Part shown: one piece after another, positions 43,624 to 52,495 of the stretch
How the letters are laid out: the number at the start of each line of letters is the position of its first letter
Numbering within the stretch: the stretch's first letter is position 1
Source: Desulfatibacillum aliphaticivorans DSM 15576
GTDB taxonomy: Bacteria > Desulfobacterota > Desulfobacteria > Desulfobacterales > Desulfatibacillaceae
Direction of reading: 5' to 3'
Assembly: GCF_000429905.1 (NCBI RefSeq)
Contig: NZ_KE386982.1
Coordinates: 208,551-272,550 of the forward strand
Length of the DNA stretch: 64,000 nt
The notes under the pieces: generated by a model
The model's database searches: none
Told to the model about the DNA's origin: nothing
Seen by the model: only the letters and a program-made list of their open reading frames with translations
Program-made: the position numbers and the translations under genes

Positions 43624-44253
43624 ATGAAAACAAGGTTCATTGTTTTAACGCTGCTCGCAACCCTGGCGTTTTGCTTTTCCGCCTACGCCGGCCAAAGCAT
43701 GTTTTTTGACGCCAACGGAAACCCCATAACCGAGCAGGAATATAAAAAGCAACAGGAGGCCAACCGCGCCAGGCAGGCGGCGCATCTGGAAGAAGTCCGC
43801 AGGGACCAGGTGGAGCGTGAAAAGGCCAAGGCGCGCAAACGCCAGGAAAAATGGGCCGCCAAGGAGGCTAAAAAGCAGGCCCGGCAGGCCGCCCAGGCAG
43901 AAAAACAGGCGGCCAAAGCCAATTCCGGCGCCGCAGCCTCCTCCCTGGATCAGATTATTTCAAGCCAGAGTACCGGGGCCGGCGTTTCCGCGCCCGGCCA
44001 ATCCGCTCTGAATACCTTCGACTGCTATACATACAGCGAAATGTACGCCCAGGCGGAAGACATGTATGTGGAATATATATCCGGGAGATCCGTGATTCAA
44101 AAAGTCCTTATGAACGGCGTCTGGCGCAATGTGGAGCCGTGCGGAGACGGAGGCTTTAGGGTGGGCCAACGCCTTCCCAATCTCAAGGATATTCAATGGA
44201 GCCACAACAAACTTAATCCCGACAAAAAAACCGGCGGCCATAAGGGCGATTAG
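43624..44253 (+). CDS. Secreted coiled-coil protein, paralogue A
   Basis: A 209-aa exported protein of no family I know. A signal peptide (MKTRFIVLTLLATLAFCFSAYAG) is cut after about residue 20-21. The mature start GQSMFFDANGNPITEQEYKK leads into a long Lys/Arg/Ala/Glu-rich helix (about 40-105) predicted to coil. A small C-terminal domain carries two cysteines, FDCYTYSEM and VEPCGDGGFRVGQRLPNL, that could form a disulfide. The same plan recurs in the gene 135 nt downstream. ATG 43624 follows GGGAGG. It lies just after the rdgB terminator and so has its own promoter. Confidence 0.8.
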   Translation: MKTRFIVLTLLATLAFCFSAYAGQSMFFDANGNPITEQEYKKQQEANRARQAAHLEEVRRDQVEREKAKARKRQEKWAAKEAKKQARQAAQAEKQAAKANSGAAASSLDQIISSQSTGAGVSAPGQSALNTFDCYTYSEMYAQAEDMYVEYISGRSVIQKVLMNGVWRNVEPCGDGGFRVGQRLPNLKDIQWSHNKLNPDKKTGGHKGD

Positions 44254-44388
44254 TCTGAGACGTTATTGAATATCGATCTGTCGTATTATTAAAAATATAG
44301 ATGGATTGGGCGGCCTTTGCAGCCCCATCCGGCATAGGCGATCCGCATTTCACGTGGATTCTGTTGCAGCTGTTCAGAAAGGAGCGCC

Positions 44389-45126
44389 ATGAAGGTTAAG
44401 ATTTTAGCCCTTACATTATTCCTGGGCATGTGTTTGGTTTTTGTTGCGAACGCCGGACAAGATTTTTATTTTGATCCTTATGGAAATCAGGTTTCGGAAA
44501 AGGACTATTACGACATAGTCCGAATCATCAGGGAGCAGACGAGGGCAAGCCGGGAGGAGGCCGAGAGCGCCAGGCTGGAGCGTGAAAAGGCCATGGCCCG
44601 CGCCCGGCACGAAAAATGGGCCGCCGAAAAAGCCGCGAAGCAGGCGGAGGATGCGGACCAGGATGCGCAGCAGGGCGCAGATGATGAAACCGGGGCGGTC
44701 AAAAAGAAGCAAACCCTTGCCGGGCTTGATTCAAACGGAAAAAAGAAGGCTCGCAGCTATTCCGATATAGATTTTCCCGCCGCAAAAAATGCAGAGCAAA
44801 AGCCTCCGGCCGTTCAGGGGCGGCATGACGGAGGCGACGCTTTCCAGGATTTTCCCTCTAATCGGCAGGAGCCTCAGGCTGCGGGGGCTGAAGACTCGCT
44901 TCCTCCCGGTTCGCTTCTTAATCTTACCGATTGTTATACATTGGAAGAGTTAGAGGCCAAAGCTCGAAGGGTTTGGACGCAAGGTATGGGCGACGACATA
45001 GCTCCGGAGGAAGTTCTGATAGGAAAACAGTGGCGGGCGGTCATCCCCTGCGCAGCAGGCGAGTATAGACTCGGGAGAGTTTTGCCTAAAATTAATCTGA
45101 ATCCTAACGGCTTTGAAGAATATTAA
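44389..45126 (+). CDS. Secreted coiled-coil protein, paralogue B
   Basis: A 245-aa exported protein, a diverged tandem copy of the preceding gene. It shares the signal peptide followed by AGQ, the FDPYGNQVSEKDYY opening (FDANGNPITEQEYK in A), a charged helix containing LEREKAMARARHEKWAA, and the C-terminal pair LTDCYTLEEL and VIPCAAGEYRLGRVLPKI. It differs by a longer, Gly/Ser/Pro-containing middle (about 100-185). RBS GAAAGGAG. No known domain; the conserved C-terminal two-cysteine unit of about 70 residues is the best handle for defining a family. Confidence 0.8.
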   Translation: MKVKILALTLFLGMCLVFVANAGQDFYFDPYGNQVSEKDYYDIVRIIREQTRASREEAESARLEREKAMARARHEKWAAEKAAKQAEDADQDAQQGADDETGAVKKKQTLAGLDSNGKKKARSYSDIDFPAAKNAEQKPPAVQGRHDGGDAFQDFPSNRQEPQAAGAEDSLPPGSLLNLTDCYTLEELEAKARRVWTQGMGDDIAPEEVLIGKQWRAVIPCAAGEYRLGRVLPKINLNPNGFEEY

Positions 45127-45210
45127 TGCAAAGACGGCATGCGCCCGGCCGCAATCGCCGTTCATTGTCAGGCTCTGAAAATGATTCATGCGCCTGTTAG
45201 AGACGTCCAT

Positions 45211-45798
45211 ATGCCAGAAACCCAGGTTCCTGAAAAAATAAAAGAACGGCTTTATCCCGTGGTTCTGGACCTGTTTTCCTCCCAGGACTTCCATCAAGTG
45301 AATATGCGGGAAATCAGCCGCCGCACCGGGTTGAGCTCCAGCACCCTATATCGCTACTACCGGTCCAAGGAGACCATGGTCTTCGCCATTCTGGAAGACA
45401 AGATCTCCCAGATCAGCGACGGCGTGCAGGAGCATATCAAGGGATTGGAAAGCGCCCGGGAGATGATCCGGAAGAGCTTTTGGATCACCTTTGACTTTTA
45501 TGATAACAATCCCGGCGTGGCCGTCACCGCGTTCATCACCGTGCCCATGCGCACCTGGATGCAGACCCCGGGGTACCGCAGCGAATCCACCAAGGATATC
45601 ATCACGCAAATTATCGAACACGGAAAAGCCCGGGGTGAAATCCTGTCCGACGTCACGGTCTCCCAGGCCCTGGACCTGTATTACATGTTCTGTTACCGCC
45701 AGATCCACAAATGGTATTTTCACGGCCGCAAATGGAAGCTGGTGGACGCCATTCCCCGTTTTTTCGATTTGTTCTGGAGAGCCGTTTCCGGCGATTAG
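45211..45798 (+). CDS. TetR family transcriptional regulator
   Basis: A 195-aa TetR/AcrR-type protein. The helix-turn-helix is at about 25-50 (MREISRRTGLSSSTLYRYYR) after a first helix VPEKIKERLYPVVLDLF. The C-terminal domain is divergent; ligand unknown. The start is uncertain: ATG 45211 is chosen from domain position, while starts at 45139 and 45181 give longer products and none has a good RBS. It follows paralogue B after a short gap and converges on the phosphatase gene with 5 nt between stops; its targets may be the neighbouring secreted proteins, but this is a guess. Confidence 0.8.
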   Translation: MPETQVPEKIKERLYPVVLDLFSSQDFHQVNMREISRRTGLSSSTLYRYYRSKETMVFAILEDKISQISDGVQEHIKGLESAREMIRKSFWITFDFYDNNPGVAVTAFITVPMRTWMQTPGYRSESTKDIITQIIEHGKARGEILSDVTVSQALDLYYMFCYRQIHKWYFHGRKWKLVDAIPRFFDLFWRAVSGD

Positions 45799-45803
45799 CT
45801 TGT

Positions 45804-46283
45804 TTATCCCAAATAGTCCAACAGGAATTGTTTTTGCGCGGGGGACAGGGCGGTGATGGGCCGGAGGGACCGGACCCGCCGGATGGCGGCCTCGCCGTCC
45901 AGGTTTTCCTTGCGGGCCAGCCAGGCGGCCAGGACCGTTCCTGTGCGGCCTCGGCCTTCCAGGCAATGGGCGGCGACGCCCACGCCCTGATCCAGGCAGT
46001 GGTCAATAAAATTCACGGCCAGTTCCAGGGTTTTCCTGCCTGGGGCTTCGTAATCGTCAATGGGGGCGTGCAGATGGAGAAATCCCGCGGCTGTATACTC
46101 CAGGCCCAGATAGTCTTCCTCCGTAAGGGTGAGTACGGCGCCGACGCCTTTTTCCCTCAAGGCGGCCAATGTGTCCTGAATTTTGGATTTCCAGGGTTCG
46201 CCCATGCCCGCTACGGGATAAGGCCCCAAAAGGCCGAACAGGATTTGATCCAGCAAAGGATGGGGCTGGCGAATCACTCCCAT
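45804..46283 (-). CDS. Dual-specificity/tyrosine-type protein phosphatase
   Basis: A 159-aa cysteine phosphatase with the P-loop HCLEGRGRTGTVLAAWL (Cys-x5-Arg; catalytic Cys near residue 108) and an upstream general-acid loop with IDDYEAPGR. Size and order resemble the eukaryote-like DUSP23/PTP group found in many bacteria; substrates may be phosphotyrosine proteins or small phosphoesters. Its start lies 10 nt inside the small upstream gene, with no strong SD, so translation is probably coupled to that gene. Confidence 0.85.
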   Translation of the reverse strand: MGVIRQPHPLLDQILFGLLGPYPVAGMGEPWKSKIQDTLAALREKGVGAVLTLTEEDYLGLEYTAAGFLHLHAPIDDYEAPGRKTLELAVNFIDHCLDQGVGVAAHCLEGRGRTGTVLAAWLARKENLDGEAAIRRVRSLRPITALSPAQKQFLLDYLG

Positions 46284-46549
46284 TCGTCCGCATCCATGAC
46301 CCGGTACATGTCGTGCCCTTCACCGTCGGACAGGATTTTTATTACGATGTTTTTTGCTTCCAGAATTTTGTGAGCGTTGGTCAATTCGTCGGGCGTCCCA
46401 TTCCACATTCCGATAATGTTCTTGGCGGACACGGTGGCGCCTCCGTCCACCAGGCCGCAGCACAACAAATACAGGGAGACAGCCTCCACCGGCAAATCCA
46501 GGGAAAAAATCCGCTGGTCCATGGTGCGGGAACTGTTTCCGGAATCCAT
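46274..46549 (-). CDS. Small protein of unknown function, coupled to the phosphatase
   Basis: A 91-aa acidic protein. The layout (LPVEAVSLYLLCCGLVDGG, SAKNIIGMWNGTPDELTNAH, then a hydrophobic strand KNIVIKIL and GHDMYRVMD) hints at a small winged-helix fold, but I cannot assign a family. ATG 46549 has an excellent SD (AGGAGG at 7 nt); a longer frame upstream does not. It overlaps the phosphatase gene by 10 nt and faces away from murI. Confidence 0.75.
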   Translation of the reverse strand: MDSGNSSRTMDQRIFSLDLPVEAVSLYLLCCGLVDGGATVSAKNIIGMWNGTPDELTNAHKILEAKNIVIKILSDGEGHDMYRVMDADEWE

Positions 46550-46687
46550 ATAAAACCTCCTGCAATGCATCCAAAAAGAGAATGATGGTTCAATTACGGT
46601 TCTTGACTTGCTTCCTGGCAACTATTATACATTTTTCGGCTTATGTCATGATTTTTTTTTAATATAACTCCTGAAAGGAGCCCTTGA

Positions 46688-47482
46688 TTGATCGGCATAT
46701 TCGACTCAGGAATCGGCGGCCTGACTGTGGCCAGGGCCGTCATGGAACTCTTTCCCCATCTTAACATCTGTTATTTCGGGGACACGGCGCGCACGCCTTA
46801 CGGAACCAAAAGCAAGGATACGGTGACCCGCTACGCCGTGGAAAACACCCGCTTCCTGTTGGATCAAGGGGCCAAGATCATCGTGGTCGCCTGCAACACG
46901 GCCTCCGCCGTGGCCGTTCCCACGCTGCGGGAGCGATTCGACGTTCCGATTTTTGAGGTGATTTCTCCGGCCGTGGACATGGCCCTTTCCCTTGCCAAGG
47001 CCAAACGCATCGGCGTGATCGGCACCCGCGGGACCATCAACAGCGGCATTTACGAAAGGCTGATCAAGGAGCGCGACCCTGAACGCAAGGTTTTCAGCGA
47101 ACCCTGCCCCTTGCTGGTATCCCTGGTGGAGGAGGGATGGCTCAAAAAACCGGAAACCCGCATGATTGTCAAAAAGTATCTCCACCCCCTCAAGGCGCAG
47201 CAAATCCAGTCCCTGATCCTGGGCTGCACCCACTATCCCATCCTTAAGCAACTCATCGCCCGCAAGATCGGCAAACGGGTGAAGATTGTGGACTCCTCCG
47301 AGGCCGTGAGCGTCAGCCTGAAGCGCTACCTGGACGACAACCCCCGGGTGATGGACGGCCTGTCAAAAGGGGGCGAGTCCGTGTTTCACGTTTCCGACGT
47401 CACCGCCCAGTTCGCCAAGACGGCTCAGCTCATCCTCAACAGACGGGTGGATTTGCAGCACGCCACGCCCTTGGAATGCTGA
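46688..47482 (+). CDS. murI: Glutamate racemase
   Basis: A 264-aa cofactor-independent racemase giving D-glutamate for peptidoglycan. Both catalytic cysteines are present (VVACNTAS near residue 73; LGCTHYPIL near 184), with the N-terminal DSGIGGLTV and substrate loop FGDTARTPYG. Translation appears to start at TTG (46688) preceded by AAAGGAG with 7-nt spacing; no in-frame ATG lies before the essential DSGIGG motif. It is a single-gene unit. Confidence 0.95.
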   Translation: MIGIFDSGIGGLTVARAVMELFPHLNICYFGDTARTPYGTKSKDTVTRYAVENTRFLLDQGAKIIVVACNTASAVAVPTLRERFDVPIFEVISPAVDMALSLAKAKRIGVIGTRGTINSGIYERLIKERDPERKVFSEPCPLLVSLVEEGWLKKPETRMIVKKYLHPLKAQQIQSLILGCTHYPILKQLIARKIGKRVKIVDSSEAVSVSLKRYLDDNPRVMDGLSKGGESVFHVSDVTAQFAKTAQLILNRRVDLQHATPLEC

Positions 47483-47625
47483 TCGCCTATATAACCCATA
47501 GAAATTAAAATATATTTATAAGTATTTCGAAAAATATCTTTTTCTTCGCCATAGTGTCGCCTCATTCAAATAATTGCATTTCTGAATACGGAAACTTAGC
47601 TTTCTACATTTTTGTTAGTCGCCTT

Positions 47626-47641
47626 TGGCGCGTATATTGCA
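47626..47641 (+). promoter_or_regulatory. Sigma-54-type promoter upstream of the Cache-CheW gene
   Basis: TGGCGCG-TATA-TTGCA keeps the invariant GG and GC exactly 10 nt apart and differs from the consensus TGGCACG-N4-TTGCA at one position. Transcription would start near 47653, giving a leader of about 205 nt. The rest of 47483-47857 is AT-rich and has no other feature I can support. Confidence 0.65.
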
Positions 47642-47857
47642 TCTTTTCTCCGCGGAAATCAGGGAGGCCCTCCGCCCGGTATCGCCGAAGCAAAGTCCCC
47701 AATGATCCCGTGTTAATAAACACGAAACCTCTCATGTTGTCTTGTTGTTAAGTCATCCCTATCGGCGAGGTTAGAGCGAAGAGCTTTGTCAGTTGAAGTT
47801 TTGCACAAGAAACTTGAATTGAAACTTTGGCGACGAATGACAGGTTAGGAGAAAAAG

Positions 47858-50512
47858 ATGACGGAAACTTTTGTTTACAAAGATGTTATTCTTCCGAAAA
47901 GACTGCAGGGCATCATCAATTGTATGGCTGACGTTGAAAGCTGCCGCGAAGAACTGGGTAAGTTAGGAAGTCAATGGGATTTATTGACTATTTTGGGGCA
48001 GATGGGCGGAACCCGCACCGACATGACCGGCATTCGCATGGCATTTCAGGATCTCACCGTGGAATTGCTTAGCCAGCTCGGTCTGGAGTCGCTTAAAAAG
48101 ACAGTTCAGGACATCAGCGCTAAAGCGCAGGTTGTGGTTGATATCGTCATCCGCAACTTATTTGAAAGAACGGCGGACATCGGCTTTCTGGCAACGGACG
48201 ATGATATCAGGGATTTTCTAAGCGAAATCAAACTGTTTAAAGCAAAGGACGAGGGCGCCAGCCATGATCGGCGCAAGCACACCGCCGCTATTGTGAAACG
48301 CTTTGAGGAGTACGTCGCCAAATACTCCGTCTATTTTGACATCGTGCTGTTGGATACGGAAGGCCGAGTGGTCGCCCGCCTGGATGAAATGCAGAAGGTT
48401 GAGCAGTCAAAAGACCCTCTCATTCGCGAAGCCCTGTGTACAACCGGAGATTACGTGGAAATTTTTCGTGCGACGGACCTTCTTCCCAATGCCGGCGATT
48501 CACTTGTTTATGCGTACCGGGTGACGCAAAACAATGACGCGGGCTCACGGGCTCTTGGCGTGCTGGCGCTCTGCTTCCGGTTTCAAAATGAAATGGACGG
48601 CGTTTTTAAAAATTTAAAAAGCGAGGACGACTGGGCCGTCATAACGCTGTTGGACAAGGAAGGCAAGGTCATTGCTAGTTCGGATGGATGGCACGTCCCC
48701 ATTGGGGCGACAATGGAATTGGCTTTGGACGCGGAATACCGCATTGTCCCTTTCGCCGGTCGTCAATATCTTGCCAAAACCTGTCAAACCAAAGGATATG
48801 AAGGATTCTTTGGGCTTGGCTGGCTGGGGCACGTCATGCTCCCCCTTGACCACGCTTTTGACCAGTCCGGCGATTCGGACCTGAAACAGCGTGTGGAAGA
48901 AACAATTCTTGAGGCCGTGATGAGCGACCCCCAGCTGTTTTCCGAGGAGCTCCGCGGCATTCCCATCCAGGCTGACCAAATACAGTCAGAGCTGGAGCGG
49001 ACCGTATGGAACGGCAACGTATGCGAAAGCGACTCCTCGTCAAAAGTGCTTCTCTGGAACATATCCCGAGCCGGATCCCGCACAAAGGCGGTGTTTGAGG
49101 AGTCCATCGGAAACCTGCATGAAACCGTGGTTTCGGCCATCCTCGGCGACGTGGAGTTCCAGGCGGCCCTGGGAGTCGATATCATGGATCGCAATCTTTA
49201 CGAACGGGCCAACGATTGCAGGTGGTGGGCTCTTACGTCGGCTTTTCGGCGTCTGCTCGCCAAACCCCAGGTGGAAGCCGGGGACAGAAGAAAAATATCC
49301 GAAATACTGCAGTACATCAATGGGCTCTATACCGTTTACACAAACCTCTTCGTCTACGACTCCCGCGGCAGGATCCTCGCCGTATCAAATCCGGCGGAAG
49401 AAGAAATCGTTGACTCAATTCTCAGTGAAAAATGGGTCGCACAAACCCTCTCGCTGCGCAACAGCCAGCGATACAGCGTGTCTCCTTATGAAAAAACGGA
49501 TCTTTACAACGGGCGCCATACCTATGTCTACGGAGCGTCCATCACGGATCTCAATGATCCTTCCCGCGTACTGGGCGGAATCGGCATTGTCTTTGACAGC
49601 GAACCGCAGTTTGAAGCCATGCTCAAGGATTCCCTGCCCAGAAACAATAGGGACGAGATCAGCAAAGGCTGTCTCGGCATCTTCGCCGATCGCAATCAAA
49701 CGATCATCAGCTCCACTGACCCGGCCCATACTGTCGGAGAAAAGCTGGACATCGAAGCTGAATTATTCTCCCTGCCTAACGGCGAAAAAACTTCCTGCAT
49801 CCTAGAATACCGTGGGCAGTACTATGCGGTCGGCGCCTGCACCAGTTTCGGATACCGCGAATACAAAGTCAGCGACAGCTACCGGAACGACATCATCGGC
49901 CTGGTTTTTGTTCCCTTGGCTAAAGTTCAGGAGCCAAAAGCCGGAGCCGCGTTGAGGAGAGAGTTTGGAATGGACATTGGCCGCGCCCGAACCGGCGGGG
50001 AAGACTGCGTCGAAATGGCTACGTTTTATATTGGCGCCAAATGGCTGGGAGTCAACGCACAGTGCGTTGTAGAAGCTGTCAATTTTCAAGGCGTTTCAGC
50101 CATTCCGGGCGCCCATCCAATTGTTCGAGGCAAAATGTTGTACAATAATCATGTCATTCCGGTGCTCCTTATCCATTCCGAGCTCAGGGCCGCCAAACCC
50201 GCCGATGAATCATACTCAAGCGTTGTCGTCGTGCAATACATGGATGAAAACGACAAAAAGCAGCTTATCGGCATTGTTGTGGATTCCCTCGGCGAAATAT
50301 CCGAGATAGACAAAAGCCGGATTGTGGACTCCCCCTCCTTATTTGACAGCAAGGGGCTGGCAAAGAGCGTGGTTAAGCCGGATCTCGGATCGGAATGCTC
50401 TGACATGTTCGTCGAACTCAACCTGGAGCGCTTGATAGAATGCCTCACGGAGGGCATCCCGGATGAACTGGCCGCTGAGTTTAATGAACTGAACGCTCAA
50501 TTTCAGGCGTAA
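47858..50512 (+). CDS. Soluble Cache-domain protein with C-terminal CheW domain
   Basis: An 884-aa protein without signal peptide or transmembrane helix, so probably cytoplasmic. Two Cache/PAS-like sensor regions are seen: about 100-350 (DIVLLDTEGRVVARLDE, then VITLLDKEGKVIASSDG) and about 430-690 (LFVYDSRGRILAVSN, then GCLGIFADRNQTIISS). Residues about 716-860 are a CheW domain (EMATFYIGAKWLGVNAQCVV and QLIGIVVDSLGEI). CheW scaffolds bind CheA and chemoreceptors. Cache domains are normally extracytoplasmic parts of membrane receptors, so a soluble, CheW-tethered version is odd. No other che gene is near. It follows a sigma-54-type promoter. GC content seems slightly lower than in neighbours. 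Confidence 0.82.
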   Translation: MTETFVYKDVILPKRLQGIINCMADVESCREELGKLGSQWDLLTILGQMGGTRTDMTGIRMAFQDLTVELLSQLGLESLKKTVQDISAKAQVVVDIVIRNLFERTADIGFLATDDDIRDFLSEIKLFKAKDEGASHDRRKHTAAIVKRFEEYVAKYSVYFDIVLLDTEGRVVARLDEMQKVEQSKDPLIREALCTTGDYVEIFRATDLLPNAGDSLVYAYRVTQNNDAGSRALGVLALCFRFQNEMDGVFKNLKSEDDWAVITLLDKEGKVIASSDGWHVPIGATMELALDAEYRIVPFAGRQYLAKTCQTKGYEGFFGLGWLGHVMLPLDHAFDQSGDSDLKQRVEETILEAVMSDPQLFSEELRGIPIQADQIQSELERTVWNGNVCESDSSSKVLLWNISRAGSRTKAVFEESIGNLHETVVSAILGDVEFQAALGVDIMDRNLYERANDCRWWALTSAFRRLLAKPQVEAGDRRKISEILQYINGLYTVYTNLFVYDSRGRILAVSNPAEEEIVDSILSEKWVAQTLSLRNSQRYSVSPYEKTDLYNGRHTYVYGASITDLNDPSRVLGGIGIVFDSEPQFEAMLKDSLPRNNRDEISKGCLGIFADRNQTIISSTDPAHTVGEKLDIEAELFSLPNGEKTSCILEYRGQYYAVGACTSFGYREYKVSDSYRNDIIGLVFVPLAKVQEPKAGAALRREFGMDIGRARTGGEDCVEMATFYIGAKWLGVNAQCVVEAVNFQGVSAIPGAHPIVRGKMLYNNHVIPVLLIHSELRAAKPADESYSSVVVVQYMDENDKKQLIGIVVDSLGEISEIDKSRIVDSPSLFDSKGLAKSVVKPDLGSECSDMFVELNLERLIECLTEGIPDELAAEFNELNAQFQA

Positions 50513-50550
50513 ATGGAACGCGGAACGGAAGACGCACGGCTTATGGCAAT

Positions 50551-50576
50551 AGGGGGAAGGCCCAAACCTCCCCCCT
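50551..50576. terminator. Hairpin between convergent genes, possible terminator
   Basis: AGGGGGaAGG and CCTcCCCCCT pair over 10 positions with one mismatch around a 6-nt loop, between the stops of the Cache-CheW gene and the next minus-strand gene. Neither side has a T run, so the terminator call is tentative. Confidence 0.4.
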
Positions 50577-50586
50577 CTTGACTATT

Positions 50587-51123
50587 CTAATTCATCATGC
50601 GCGGTTCTGCGGGAGGCGTGACGTCCACCTGGGAGAGCAGCTTGAGCGACAAGCCCCAGCCCGCCCGTTCCGCGGCGTCGGCGATGAGCTTGCGGACCGA
50701 ATGAAGCATGCTTTCCGCCAAAGCCAGGGTGACCGCCGGGCCTTCCTCGCCTTGCATAATCAGGACCTTTTTTCCATCCTCAGCCCTTTTGATTTGCATT
50801 TTGGTTATCAGGACCGGATTTTCGCCCAAAGGCGTGACCGTTTTTTCCTCATTCCGATACGGCGTGGAGAAATCCGCCGACGACAACGCCGCTTCCTCCT
50901 TGAACTGGCGCACAGCCTCCTGTTGGGATTGCTGAACCGCCGGATCGAATGGCTGATCCGCTTCCATGGCCTTTTCCAGCCCTTGCCACATTAGCTGGAC
51001 AAATCGGCGGGTAAGCCACAGGCGGTATTCCGCCGCTCCTTCGGGCGTGGATGCATTCATGCGGAGCAGAAGCCGGTCTTCCGCGGGATCGTACTTGACG
51101 TTAATCTGGGTCGGGCCGCTCAT
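50587..51123 (-). CDS. Conserved-looking hypothetical protein
   Basis: A 178-aa soluble protein of no family I recognise. It starts with a beta-rich segment (QINVKYDPAEDRLLLRMN) followed by amphipathic helices (WLTRRFVQLMWQGLEKAM), a second beta segment (PVLITKMQIKR) and a helical C-terminus. The frame shows normal neighbour-like codon use and has no rival frame, so it is probably real. It starts 40 nt after the MBL hydrolase gene and may be cotranscribed with it. Confidence 0.75.
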   Translation of the reverse strand: MSGPTQINVKYDPAEDRLLLRMNASTPEGAAEYRLWLTRRFVQLMWQGLEKAMEADQPFDPAVQQSQQEAVRQFKEEAALSSADFSTPYRNEEKTVTPLGENPVLITKMQIKRAEDGKKVLIMQGEEGPAVTLALAESMLHSVRKLIADAAERAGWGLSLKLLSQVDVTPPAEPRMMN

Positions 51124-51163
51124 GGGTCTTTATTGAGTCCTTCCTTTGCTCGTCAAACAGGCT

Positions 51164-52114
51164 CTATGCCGAAAAAGTCAGCACGGTGCCCGCCATATTG
51201 GTTATGTACGCCTGGGGCATTTCCTTTTCAAATGCCATGGCTGCGTTCCTGCCCGTGCAATGGGTCGGGATCACATAATCCGGGCTGAATTCCTTCATGG
51301 CCTGGATGGTGGGATCGATCAAAGGCGCTCCGGCCGGGCCGGAAAGATGAAATCCGCCCATGACGCAATGCACCTTGCTCACGCCGGTTACGTCTATGGC
51401 GTGTTTGACCGTGTTGATCACCCCGGAGTGGGCGCAACCGGTCAGGACCACCAGGCCTTTGCCTTTGAGGTTCATGACCAGGGCCGTATCGTCTTCTATC
51501 GGATCCAGCAGGTCTTCCCCGTTCTTTTCGTAATACATGGGGGATCCTTTTTCAAAATCCGTCACCCTGGGAACCTGGCCCAGAAAAAGCACGTCGCCGG
51601 AAACCAAAGACATGGGGCCGGCGCTTTCCACCGCGTTGAACCCGGAGTCCTTCACATAGTCCCTGGTGAGCACCGGCAGGGTGATCTTGAGTTCCGGCAT
51701 GGGCATGACAAAGCGGCTGGTCTGAAAGGCCTCGGGATGAAGCACCAGGTCCAGGCCTTTGTCGCCGATCAGCCCGGCCATGGCTTTCATGCCGCCGAAA
51801 TGGTCCATGTGCCCGTGGGAGAGACAGGCGACCTGTATATCAGAGAGGTCGCAATTGACGGCCTGGGCGTTTCTGGCCGCCACGTCTTCGCTCAGTCCAA
51901 AGTCAAAGAGCACGGAGCTCTTTTCCTCCCCCCGGAACGTGTTCACCACGGATGCAAATCCATGCTCCGCAAGCACGGAATTGGAAAAAACCATCCCCTT
52001 GATGGGCATGGCTCTGGTGACCACTTCGCTGTTGTCCATGGACAACAGATCCACAAAGTTGTCTTCCAGGGTGGTTATAACGACTTTATCCACTTCATTT
52101 AATTGAACCGCCAT
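51164..52114 (-). CDS. Metallo-beta-lactamase-fold hydrolase
   Basis: A 316-aa MBL-fold enzyme. The two-metal motif CLSHGHMDHFGG is near residue 98; later motifs are LTGCAHSGVINTV (metal His) and IPTHCTGR. The TGCAHSG block and overall plan match the group that includes 7,8-dihydropterin-6-methyl-4-(beta-D-ribofuranosyl)aminobenzene-phosphate synthase of methanogens, but bacterial members have unknown substrates. ATG 52114 follows AAGGAGG, so the 18-codon extension is unlikely. It diverges from the tolC operon. Confidence 0.87.
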   Translation of the reverse strand: MAVQLNEVDKVVITTLEDNFVDLLSMDNSEVVTRAMPIKGMVFSNSVLAEHGFASVVNTFRGEEKSSVLFDFGLSEDVAARNAQAVNCDLSDIQVACLSHGHMDHFGGMKAMAGLIGDKGLDLVLHPEAFQTSRFVMPMPELKITLPVLTRDYVKDSGFNAVESAGPMSLVSGDVLFLGQVPRVTDFEKGSPMYYEKNGEDLLDPIEDDTALVMNLKGKGLVVLTGCAHSGVINTVKHAIDVTGVSKVHCVMGGFHLSGPAGAPLIDPTIQAMKEFSPDYVIPTHCTGRNAAMAFEKEMPQAYITNMAGTVLTFSA

Positions 52115-52383
52115 GTTCCGCCTCCTTGGTTTTGTCTCCCGGCTATCCAAAAGGGCTGTCTGCGGCATGTCCCGACTCGGACCGGACGGTCCGAAAAGAT
52201 GGGGAAATGAGTACTGAAAGAGCTACCACGAATTTGGGTTGGTGTCCACCTTCTATGCCCATGGCCTATCCGGGCTTGACGCAATGTAAAAAATGCTGGC
52301 GGATAAACGCCTTGGGTCTGAGGCTCCTTTCTGTTTACTATCTAAAAAATTTTCCAGAAATTCAAATGGATATGCTCAAAATT

Positions 52384-52407
52384 CAGTTTCTCGAAAACTG
52401 GTATGAT
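52384..52407 (+). promoter_or_regulatory. Extended -10 promoter candidate for the efflux operon
   Basis: TGG-TATGAT (52399-52407) is an extended -10 box about 90 nt before tolC; no good -35 precedes it. A small inverted repeat, CAGTTT-CTCGA-AAACTG (52384-52400), abuts it and could be a regulator site. The rest of 52115-52495 has no supportable gene. Confidence 0.4.
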
Positions 52408-52495
52408 AGTTGCCGTTTAACCGCAGCAGTTCGGCGCTGGAAATCATTTTTTCATACCGGGAAAATGAGGCCGCCGCAAGCAGGAGATGCGAAGA

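Noticed and set aside
47554..47751. 65-codon frame between murI and the Cache-CheW gene
   Set aside because: No RBS, no family resemblance, and it covers the sigma-54-type promoter.
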